Origin: Wukongarchaeum sp048886645
GTDB lineage: Archaea; Asgardarchaeota; Wukongarchaeia; Wukongarchaeales; Wukongarchaeaceae
DNA length: 26,748 nt
Assembly: GCA_048886645.1 (NCBI GenBank)
Contig: JBHLKN010000020.1
Location: 1-26,748 of the forward strand
Direction of reading: 5' to 3'
Shown here: positions 16,793 through 23,886 of the stretch, piece by piece
Numbering within the stretch: position 1 is the stretch's first letter
Layout: each line of letters starts with the position of its first letter
Program-made: the position numbers and the translations under genes
The notes under the pieces: model-generated
What the model saw: the letters and a program-made list of their open reading frames with translations, nothing else
Database searches by the model: none
What the model was told of the DNA's origin: nothing

Positions 16793-16816
16793 TTTAACTA
16801 ACCTCCGATTAAAAAG

Positions 16817-17218
16817 TTAAATCTCTTCTAAAGCAAGCACATCATAGGGACAAAAATCTGCACATATCCCACAATAAACACAAACTGCTGGTTTATTAAT
16901 CTCCTCATCCCAAAAAATAGCGCCTACAGGGCAAGCTTCAGCACAGTTTCCGCAGCCGATACATTTTTCCCGTTTTAAGATCACTCCTCCGCCTTCTCTA
17001 AACTCTAAAGCGTCAGTTGGGCAAACCTTTGCACATGGAGGATTTATGCAAGCTCGACACACTACTACTACAAATCCTTTCTCAAACCCTCCAGCAGATT
17101 TAACATGTATCGTGGTTTTACCAAGACCCCCTACGGAAAATCTTCGAGAGCATGCGAACATACAAACTTGGCAACCGACACATCTATCCACATCAACAAC
17201 AGCAAGCCTCTTAACCAA
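16817..17218 (-). CDS. four-cluster ferredoxin, AOR electron-transfer subunit
   Basis: A 133-residue protein with four Cys motifs: CVGCQVCMFAC, CRACINPPCAKVCP, CIGCGNCAEACP and CVYCGICADFCP. This is the HycB/DmsB/AorA type of electron carrier. It begins 24 bases upstream of aor on the same strand, so it is probably the electron acceptor of that enzyme, as in bacterial AorAB complexes; the pairing is inference. The start is TTG at 17218 with GGAGG eight bases upstream. It has no membrane segment. Confidence 0.87.
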   Translation of the reverse strand: MVKRLAVVDVDRCVGCQVCMFACSRRFSVGGLGKTTIHVKSAGGFEKGFVVVVCRACINPPCAKVCPTDALEFREGGGVILKREKCIGCGNCAEACPVGAIFWDEEINKPAVCVYCGICADFCPYDVLALEEI

Positions 17219-17378
17219 GCAAAAAACCTCCTAAATTAATTTAAAGAAATAATGATGAGTTGCTAATATAAAAACCTCACAAAACCACTTAAAGCTTCGC
17301 ATCTCTCAAGATTATTAAGTCTTGAAGTAACAATCTTTGCTTTAAAAATAGATAGATAATGGTAAAAATGAGATTGGA

Positions 17379-17400
17379 GGGCCTTTTAAGGCCCTTTTTT
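17379..17400 (+). terminator. GC-rich hairpin followed by six T, between the ferredoxin and mch genes
   Basis: GGGCCTT-TT-AAGGCCC (17379-17394) is followed by TTTTTT. On the plus strand this reads as an intrinsic terminator, but no plus-strand gene ends here. For the minus-strand mch, the same hairpin lies about 22-38 bases after the stop and could protect or end its transcript. Confidence 0.35.
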
Positions 17401-17416
17401 GGAGCTTTTATAAGGA

Positions 17417-18376
17417 TTATTTTATATCGAATGATTGTTTTAGGATATCGAGATTTATCTTGCCTGCTGTGTAAGTTTTGCCCGATTCAGCGTCGTTTAC
17501 AGAGATCATTGCGGGAGCGAACATGCCTGCATCAATCTTGTAGAAGTCAAATTCTGCATCTTTAAATATATCATAGAATGGTCTACCGTAATCTTTACTA
17601 CTATTACTTGGTACATCGTTTACGAGCTCTTGGGGATTGTCCCCTAATCCACCATTAACAGTTAAATTGACTGTTCCAGCGTAAATTGTAGCATCGTTCG
17701 TTCTACCCATAGCTTTTACTGATTTGGGATGTACTGGAGCTATTGGTGCTGCTCCGCTACCTGAAAACACTTTTTTAACGTCATATCCCTCGTGGTATAG
17801 TTTGTGTATTCCTACTTCTACTATTCTTCCGCTGATTTGTACGCTTCCTGCTACGGAGTTTGTTGGTGCTACGAGTACGTATACGTTTTTTGTGTCTATT
17901 CCGCATTTTTCTGCAATAAGGTCTGCTATTCCTTCGGGGGGGATTTTGTCTCCTTCGATTATGATTGCTGCGTTGTCTACGTCATCTGCATAGTCTATCT
18001 TGGAGTATAGTTCTTTTTCTACTCTTGAATTGGCTCTAGCTGGTCCGCTGCCTAAAGCGTAGTATTTTTCTAGTTTCATGGACCATCCTGCGAATTGAGA
18101 GCCTAGAGTGGCTATTGCGGCATAGCTTGTAACTACGTGTATTGTGGGGAGTATTACACCATCGTAATGATCGTTGGTAATCCAGAGTTTTGCCAAGTTG
18201 CCTAGACATACAGAAGTCATGTAAAGACCTGCTTCGAGGCCGCCTGCCACCTCTACCCCACAATCTATGCAAGTTGCGCCGTTACTCCATTTGATTGCTT
18301 TGCAGTTTATCCTATCTAGGTTTTTCATCATGCATTCGGTTATTAATTTGGTTGCTTCAGTGTTTACGCTAACCAT
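17417..18376 (-). CDS. mch: methenyltetrahydromethanopterin cyclohydrolase
   Basis: A 319-residue protein matching Mch over its whole length (VSVNTEATKLI at the start; CGVEVAGGLEAG, FAGWSMKLEKYYALGSGPAR and the Gly-rich VNGGLGDNPQELVND later). The reaction is reversible hydrolysis of N5,N10-methenyl- to N5-formyl-tetrahydromethanopterin, between formyl transfer and the F420-dependent reductions. It acts in the cytoplasm without a redox cofactor. The ATG at 18376 has GAGGTGA eight bases upstream. It stands alone rather than with ftr or mtd. An inverted repeat lies about 50 bases upstream of the start. Confidence 0.96.
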   Translation of the reverse strand: MVSVNTEATKLITECMMKNLDRINCKAIKWSNGATCIDCGVEVAGGLEAGLYMTSVCLGNLAKLWITNDHYDGVILPTIHVVTSYAAIATLGSQFAGWSMKLEKYYALGSGPARANSRVEKELYSKIDYADDVDNAAIIIEGDKIPPEGIADLIAEKCGIDTKNVYVLVAPTNSVAGSVQISGRIVEVGIHKLYHEGYDVKKVFSGSGAAPIAPVHPKSVKAMGRTNDATIYAGTVNLTVNGGLGDNPQELVNDVPSNSSKDYGRPFYDIFKDAEFDFYKIDAGMFAPAMISVNDAESGKTYTAGKINLDILKQSFDIK

Positions 18377-18424
18377 TAATATTTCACCTCGAGTATCTTC
18401 AACTTTCTTTTTTCTTGGTTTCTT

Positions 18425-18444
18425 TTTTACTTGATTAAGTAAAA
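18425..18444. promoter_or_regulatory. inverted repeat upstream of mch
   Basis: TTTTACTT-GATT-AAGTAAAA is an 8-base inverted repeat with a 4-base centre, 49-68 bases before the mch start. A TATA-like stretch (minus strand TTAAATTTTAATTT, 18452-18465) lies just upstream, so the repeat would sit near the transcription start. That is a typical place for a repressor. In such AT-rich DNA chance is possible. Confidence 0.3.
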
Positions 18445-18609
18445 TAAAATGAAATTAAAATTTAACGGAGAGTTTGATGCTTTGAAAGTCTCAGGAAAAG
18501 CCTTTTTTTGGGGAAGTTTTTAGCCTTTTATTGATGTTATCTTTATGGAGAAATAGGGGTGTTTTTTCTATTTGTTAGAAAAGTTTTCTTTTAAGTTAAA
18601 GTTTTATTT

Positions 18610-20331
18610 TTATATGATTATTTCTTTTGTCAATAAAAACGTTAGAAGGGGGAGAAGTGCAACCAAGGTTAATTTTGTGATGATTTTTGTGTTAAAAGGC
18701 CAATTAGGCACCTTTTTTATCTCGTGATATATATTGCTTAGGACTTGGATGCCTATTCCTGTCTGTAGGTCTATGGTTTTGTGTTCGGTTAGGTAGAGGT
18801 GGAATTCTTTTGCAAGTTTTCCGTAACTGCCTCTCCAGTTGAACATTTCTGCCTTTTTTTCTTTTACAATGAGATCGTGGGAGTTCAAGAGGGGGAAGAT
18901 GAAAAGGAAGACAGATAAAATAACACAGGCTAGGGGGATGCTCCATAAGGTGAGATTACTAGTATCTTTTCCGCTTTTGTCTAAAATTCCTACGAAGCCT
19001 GCTGTTAGGAGGGTGAAAATTATGGCGATCATGGAGGCGATTTTTAGGCTTAGGTTTCCTAAAGGTAGGAGGCCTGCATTTTCATCTGGGTGGAAAAAGT
19101 TTACGTGGAAGTTTACTCCTCCCATTGATCTTGTAAAAGACACCATTCTAAGAAGTACTCCAAGACCAATACTGAGAAGCCAGAACGATAAACCTAAAAT
19201 GACATAGTGTGTGTTTGTGGCAACTTTTGAGGAGTACCAACTGCTGCTGGACCTTAAAAGTAAAATAGCGCCTAGGGCAATAAAGAGGCTTAATATGGGG
19301 ATTTTCCAATCTTTTAAAAATTTTTTAACCTCGTTTAAGAAAAGTTTTTGAAAAGCTTTTTTCGGCGCGTTAACCTGGTTGTTAATCTCATAGTAAAAAT
19401 TCCTTGCTGCTCTCGAACCTGTGATAATAAAACCCCACACAGAGGTTATGGCAGCGGATATTAAAAATGGAGTTATCCAATCCTCTAATAGTAGATCCCA
19501 GTCTTTTGAATTGCCGTAAAAATTGATCGTGCTTGAAAATAAGCCGTATACTATCAAGATAAAAAGTGGCAAAAAGAGGGGTAATGGCACTTTTATCGTT
19601 TCTATTACTTTTTCATAAATGGTTTTTTGGTCATTAAGTATTTCTTCAAAGATGTCTTCAGGTTTTGGTTTAACTGTTTTCATGACATCTTTTTCATAAG
19701 ATATACCAATTTTTGAAAGTTTGTCCTCTATCTCCCGCTCCTTTAATAACTCCTCTTCCTCCTCTTCCTCCTCTAGTAACTCCTCTTCCTCCTCTTCCTC
19801 CTCTAGTAACTCCTCTTCCTCCTCTTCCTCCTCTAGTAACTCCTCTTCCTCTACTTCTTCACCAATTTCCTCTACCTGCTTCTCTAATATCTTCTCTATT
19901 TTTTCTTCAAACTCTTCACCAAATTCCTCTAACTCTTCTTCCTCTATTAAAGCTTCTATCTCCTCTTCTTCTATTGGTATTGGGGACTCTACTTTTATTG
20001 TTATTTCCTCTTTCTTTGGTATTCCAACCTCTACCTCCTCTTCTTCTTCGATTTCTTCCTCAATTTCAACAGGTGGGCTTTCCCATACTCTGGGGACTTC
20101 TTCAGCTGTTATGGGCATTTCTTCCCAGACGAGAGGTTCCTCCTCTTCCTCCTCAAATAATTCCTCTTCTTCCTCAAGCTCTCCCTCTACTTCCACTTCT
20201 TCTTCCATTTCCTCTTCTTTTTCTTCTTCTTCTTCAATTTCCTCCTCTTCCGCCTCTTCTTCCTCAAGCTCTCCCTCTACTTCCACTTCTTCTTCCATTT
20301 CCTCTTCTTTTTCCTCCCTTTTTTTACCCAA
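18610..20331 (-). CDS. Glu-rich multi-pass membrane protein of unknown function
   Basis: 573 residues in two parts. Residues 1-~235 are extremely acidic: long Glu runs, a 30-residue internal duplication (residues 6-26 repeated at 36-56) and a ten-residue repeat of the form LLEEEEEEEE around 165-196. Residues 245-573 hold about seven predicted membrane helices (248-268, 286-306, 343-360, 375-396, 430-450, 462-483, 551-570). A motif HPDENAGLLPLG lies at 414-425. I do not recognise the family. The acidic tail presumably lies in the cytoplasm and could be a disordered or coiled-coil bristle that binds basic partners or cations. The start is TTG at 20331, with GAGGAT upstream; certainty is moderate. 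The actin-like protein at the window end also has a Glu-rich stretch and membrane helices. Confidence 0.7.
   Translation of the reverse strand: MGKKREEKEEEMEEEVEVEGELEEEEAEEEEIEEEEEKEEEMEEEVEVEGELEEEEELFEEEEEEPLVWEEMPITAEEVPRVWESPPVEIEEEIEEEEEVEVGIPKKEEITIKVESPIPIEEEEIEALIEEEELEEFGEEFEEKIEKILEKQVEEIGEEVEEEELLEEEEEEEELLEEEEEEEELLEEEEEEEELLKEREIEDKLSKIGISYEKDVMKTVKPKPEDIFEEILNDQKTIYEKVIETIKVPLPLFLPLFILIVYGLFSSTINFYGNSKDWDLLLEDWITPFLISAAITSVWGFIITGSRAARNFYYEINNQVNAPKKAFQKLFLNEVKKFLKDWKIPILSLFIALGAILLLRSSSSWYSSKVATNTHYVILGLSFWLLSIGLGVLLRMVSFTRSMGGVNFHVNFFHPDENAGLLPLGNLSLKIASMIAIIFTLLTAGFVGILDKSGKDTSNLTLWSIPLACVILSVFLFIFPLLNSHDLIVKEKKAEMFNWRGSYGKLAKEFHLYLTEHKTIDLQTGIGIQVLSNIYHEIKKVPNWPFNTKIITKLTLVALLPLLTFLLTKEIII
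19747..19850. repeat. 30-base tandem repeat within the Glu-rich gene
   Basis: The unit beginning TAACTCCTCTTCCTCC recurs exactly every 30 bases, at 19747, 19777 and 19807, with a partial fourth copy from 19837. This is about 3.5 copies and encodes the LLEEEEEEEE decapeptide. Identity between copies points to recent expansion, so copy number may vary between strains. Confidence 0.9.
20163..20313. repeat. 61-base direct repeat, 90-base period, in the Glu-rich gene
   Basis: The sequences at 20163-20223 and 20253-20313 are identical over 61 bases. They encode the duplicated KEEEMEEEVEVEGELEEEE segment. It is an in-frame duplication separate from the 30-base array. Confidence 0.88.
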
Positions 20332-20609
20332 TTTTCACACAATCCTCATCTTTAAAAAACATGCTTTTTTATGTCTTCTTTTATAAAAAAATATTTCCCA
20401 CTTTCCATAAGCGAAATAGTGAATGAGGAGGGGATAGGGTTAAAGAGAGTGAAAAATAGTAGGGGAGGGAAGTGTTTTGTTTTTCGTCGCATTTCATCGC
20501 TTTCTACTTTTTTTGTGGAATTTTAAGCTCTTTTGCAACGAGGTTTTATAAAATAAAAATTTAGGATGTTTAAATTGATTTTCGGATATAGAGTTCTTTT
20601 GTTTGTTTT

Positions 20610-21671
20610 TTATCTTGAGGGAATGGGTTTTGCATGTTCTTTTTTGCGTTTAGATAGGATGTGTGGTACTTTAAGAGCGCCTTCTGAAATGGTTCTTGTG
20701 TTAAGCCATCCTTTACTGCTTGCAAGTTCTACAACTTCTTTTCCCGTATTATTTCTTACTACTATCGTGGATGAACCTCCTTTTGTTCCTACGGCTCCGC
20801 AGCTAACATCAGCATACTCTGAGGCAAAATCTGCGCAATAGTGGCAACCGTCTCTGATGAAAGAGGAAGCTTCGTCCATTGGTATAACAACATCTTCTCC
20901 GGATGGTGGAGTTATTATGAAGTCTTTTTTAATGTTTACCTTTTTTATATCTTCTAAAGGTATTCCTCTCTTTTCTACAGCTTCTTTTTGCAGAAAATCA
21001 TCTGAAAAGCTTTCCATACAGAAAAGACCTACAAGTAGTTTGATCTTTTCGCCCATTCTTTTAATGGCTTTTTTATCGGAAGCTTGCATTTTCCTGACAG
21101 CTTGAGCACCACAAGGTCTTGTAACAACGGCGAATTTTTCAAGGTTTGACTCTTTTATGGCTGATTTTATCATGGAGAGCTCTGCAGGGTATAGGTATTT
21201 TGTGCCTGCTGCAGCTATTATCTCATCAGTTGTTGTAGCCACCATGGGTTGAGCCTTCCAAGGCTGTCCAGGATCAATCCCGGTAACGATAGCTCCATCA
21301 ATATACCCGCTCTCTAAGCAAGCGCACAAGATTGCTGTAACTGCACCGCCGTCCTGACATCGCTCTAAAATCTCGTTTTTAGCAGTTTCTCCGCCTAATA
21401 GTTCGGTATATGGTCCGACTAATTCGTCTTCTGTAGCGCCTTCAGCCTTGGGTATTGGTGGGATGACCTCGCCAGTTTCTGCTGAAGGGAGTCTTGGGCA
21501 GTTCCAGTTGCATCTTCCGCATTCTGTGCATTCACCTACAAGTTTTGGGATGCCGTCAAAAGTAATTAATCCTTTGGTACACATAGTGACACACAAACCG
21601 CAACCACAGCATGTACCTCTATCTATAACGAATTCTTTTAATACTTCGAATCCTTCGTCTACATCACTCAT
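20610..21671 (-). CDS. coenzyme F420 hydrogenase/dehydrogenase beta subunit family protein (FrhB/FpoF-like)
   Basis: A 353-residue protein. Two N-terminal cluster motifs, C21xxC24xxC27xxxC31 and C48xxC51xxC54xxxC58P, precede the FrhB flavoprotein domain (DGGAVTAILCACLESGYIDGAIVTG, RPCGAQAVRKM, CHYCADFASEYADVSCGAVG). The length and the double ferredoxin head resemble FpoF/FqoF or free-standing FrhB paralogues more than FrhB itself. The family binds FAD and exchanges electrons between F420 and iron-sulfur partners. No hydrogenase, formate dehydrogenase or Fpo gene is adjacent, so the partner is unknown; the HdrABC in this window is one candidate. The ATG at 21671 has AAGGAGG eight bases upstream. 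It is divergent from nadA. Confidence 0.88.
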   Translation of the reverse strand: MSDVDEGFEVLKEFVIDRGTCCGCGLCVTMCTKGLITFDGIPKLVGECTECGRCNWNCPRLPSAETGEVIPPIPKAEGATEDELVGPYTELLGGETAKNEILERCQDGGAVTAILCACLESGYIDGAIVTGIDPGQPWKAQPMVATTTDEIIAAAGTKYLYPAELSMIKSAIKESNLEKFAVVTRPCGAQAVRKMQASDKKAIKRMGEKIKLLVGLFCMESFSDDFLQKEAVEKRGIPLEDIKKVNIKKDFIITPPSGEDVVIPMDEASSFIRDGCHYCADFASEYADVSCGAVGTKGGSSTIVVRNNTGKEVVELASSKGWLNTRTISEGALKVPHILSKRKKEHAKPIPSR

Positions 21672-21812
21672 TTCGTTATCCTCCTTAAACTTTTAAAGCG
21701 AAAGATATCTATAAAGTGGCGATATTTTATTTTTTATTAGGATATTAATGTTAGCTTCTACTTGTTTTAAAAGTTACTATGAAAGTTAACAGATTGTTCA
21801 GAGGTTTCTAAT

Positions 21813-22742
21813 ATGCAAACTTTACAGATACAGAAGCTTCAAGACAAAATTGATCAGTTGAAAGAGGAGAAAAACGCCATTATTTTGGCTCACAACTATC
21901 AACCTTTTGAGGTTCAGCAAGTGGGAGATTTTGTGGGTGATAGCTTGGAGCTTGCGAGGACTGCTCAAAACGTTCATGATGCGGATATTATATGCTTTTG
22001 CGGTGTTGATTTTATGGCTGAAACTGCAAGCATTCTGAATCCTGATAAAACCGTTCTTTTACCGGATTTAAGTGCACGTTGTCCTATGGCTGCTCAACTG
22101 CCTGCAAAAGAAGTAATTCGCGCTAAAGAAGAGCATCCAGGCATACCTTTTGTTTCTTATATTAACACTCTTGCGGAGACTAAAGCCGAGAGTGATGTGC
22201 TTTGTACAAGCTCTAACGCGCCTAAAATCGTTAAAGCGGTCGCTAATGGTAACAAGGTTTTATTCGGCCCTGATGACAATTTGGCGTGGTTTGCAGCTCA
22301 AAAATCTGGTGTGGAAGTGATAAATTATCCTGAGAAAGGTTATTGTTACGTTCACAAAACGTTTGAGATTGATGAGGTATTAGATTTAAAAGATAGTTAT
22401 GAAAACTCTGTTCTTGCAGTTCACCCTGAATGTGACCCTGAAATTCAACAAATTGCAGACTTTGTTGGAAGCACATCCCAACTCATAAAATTTGCCAAAG
22501 AAACAGAGATTGAGACCGTTATAATTGCCACCGAAATCGGGCTTATTGAAAGATTACAGCATGAACTACCTGCAAAAAAGATTATTCCCGCCTTATCCAC
22601 AGCAATATGTCACCAAATGAAAAAAATCAACTTAGAAAAGATAGTAGAAGTCCTAGAAAAAGAAAAAAACATCATTTCAGTCCCTGAAGAAATAACAGAA
22701 AAGGCAGAAAAAGCGGTTAAAAAAATGTTAGAATTAAGCTAA
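21813..22742 (+). CDS. nadA: quinolinate synthase
   Basis: A 309-residue protein, the normal archaeal length. It condenses iminoaspartate with dihydroxyacetone phosphate to quinolinate in NAD synthesis, using one [4Fe-4S] cluster. The three cluster Cys are visible in FCGVDFMAE, VHPECDPE and STAICHQM. The HNYQPFEVQ and DLSARCPMA motifs are also present. The ATG at 21813 has AGAGGT upstream. It is followed after 12 bases by nadC. No aspartate oxidase (nadB) or dehydrogenase (nadX) gene is here, so iminoaspartate must come from elsewhere. Confidence 0.96.
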   Translation: MQTLQIQKLQDKIDQLKEEKNAIILAHNYQPFEVQQVGDFVGDSLELARTAQNVHDADIICFCGVDFMAETASILNPDKTVLLPDLSARCPMAAQLPAKEVIRAKEEHPGIPFVSYINTLAETKAESDVLCTSSNAPKIVKAVANGNKVLFGPDDNLAWFAAQKSGVEVINYPEKGYCYVHKTFEIDEVLDLKDSYENSVLAVHPECDPEIQQIADFVGSTSQLIKFAKETEIETVIIATEIGLIERLQHELPAKKIIPALSTAICHQMKKINLEKIVEVLEKEKNIISVPEEITEKAEKAVKKMLELS

Positions 22743-22754
22743 GGAGGTTATTTT

Positions 22755-23612
22755 TTGGGAGTTATGGATCCCATAATTGATCAGGTGCTTCTTCGTTTTT
22801 TAGAGGAAGATGTGGGTTTTTGCGATTTAACGTCGGATATCGTGATTTCTGAAGGTAAAAAAGCGAGAGGGTATATTATTTCTAAGTCGGAGGGGGTTTT
22901 ATCTGGAGTAGAATATGCTGCGAGATTGTTTGAGTTATTAGGGGTTGATGTACGTGTTTTAAAGTTTGATGGAGATATGGTTGTTCCAGACGAGAAAATA
23001 GCGGAGGTTGAGGGGTTTGCAAAATCTATCCTTTTGGGAGAGCGTGTAGCTTTGAACCTTTTAATGCATCTGTCTGGTGTTGCTACTTTAACTTTTCGAG
23101 CAGTTTCGGAATTAAAAAAATTGGGTTTAAAAGTCCGCGTAGCTGCTACAAGGAAAACTTTGCCAGGTATGCATTTTATGGAAAAAAAAGCCGTAGAAAA
23201 CGGGGGAGGAGACACACACAGATATAGGCTTGATGATTGTGTTTTGATTAAAACAAACCATTTAGCTGTTATAGGTAATGTAACAAAAGCGGTTGAAGAA
23301 GCAAAAAAAAGGATAAGTTTTGTGAAAAAAGTAGAAGTAGAAGTAGAGAGTCCTGAAGATGCTTTAACCGCGATTAAGGCGGGAGCAGATATAGTAATGC
23401 TTGACAATTTCCCGCCAGAAAAAATAGGGGAAACTGTGGAGCTTATCAACCATGAAAATTTACGTGATAAAGTGATTATTGAAGCTTCTGGTAACGTGAC
23501 TCTTGAAAATATTTCTGAGTTTGGGAAAACGGGAGTCGATGTGATTTCTATGGGGTGTATTACCCATTCGGCCCCAGCCCTTGATTTCTCCCTAAAACTT
23601 GAACCCATCTAA
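22755..23612 (+). CDS. nadC: nicotinate-nucleotide pyrophosphorylase (quinolinate phosphoribosyltransferase)
   Basis: A 285-residue protein. It converts quinolinate and PRPP to nicotinate mononucleotide, the step after NadA. Signatures are RKTLPGMHFMEKKAVENGGG, HRYRLDDCVLIKTNH, the EVEVES strand, DIVMLDNFPPE and the C-terminal SGNVTLENI/SMGCITHSAPALDFSL. The TTG at 22755 is likely the start, because AAGGAGGT (22741-22748) is six bases upstream; the ATG at 22764 is 15 bases from it and less well placed. It forms an operon with nadA. About 270 AT-rich bases without a gene follow. Confidence 0.95.
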   Translation: MGVMDPIIDQVLLRFLEEDVGFCDLTSDIVISEGKKARGYIISKSEGVLSGVEYAARLFELLGVDVRVLKFDGDMVVPDEKIAEVEGFAKSILLGERVALNLLMHLSGVATLTFRAVSELKKLGLKVRVAATRKTLPGMHFMEKKAVENGGGDTHRYRLDDCVLIKTNHLAVIGNVTKAVEEAKKRISFVKKVEVEVESPEDALTAIKAGADIVMLDNFPPEKIGETVELINHENLRDKVIIEASGNVTLENISEFGKTGVDVISMGCITHSAPALDFSLKLEPI

Positions 23613-23886
23613 TTAGGTTTGAAAAATTTAGAAATTGGTTTTAAACGCTTAAGGATAAGTTTTAAGACGATAAACTGGTAAATCACACACATCTTCTTTC
23701 TTCTAATGTATTTTGCGTATTTTTTTATTTTTGTGAGGTAAATAAACTTAAAAAGATTAATAAACTAAACTTAGATAAACAATAGCTTAAGTAGACTTTA
23801 ACCAAGACTATAGATTCTAGTTTAGAGCTTATTTGAAATGATTAAGGCTTGGGAGTTTGCTTACTCCTATTTTTGAGGGTTGAGTG

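Noticed and set aside
19747..19850. Possible CRISPR array
   Set aside because: The 30-base units are directly tandem with no spacers and lie in frame inside a gene.
19713..20426. Long Ser-rich and Pro/Leu-rich frames opposite the Glu-rich gene
   Set aside because: They are the antisense reading of GAG/GAA repeats. The minus-strand frame has a membrane domain with normal composition, while these have only low-complexity sequence.
22781..23608. 275-residue frame antisense to nadC
   Set aside because: nadC matches its family throughout; the antisense frame shows no motifs and is a shadow.
23613..23886. Missing actin N-terminus upstream of the actin-like gene (frameshift or second start)
   Set aside because: The 274 bases are AT-rich with no frame resembling the actin start, while the N-terminal segment is found intact later in the same protein.
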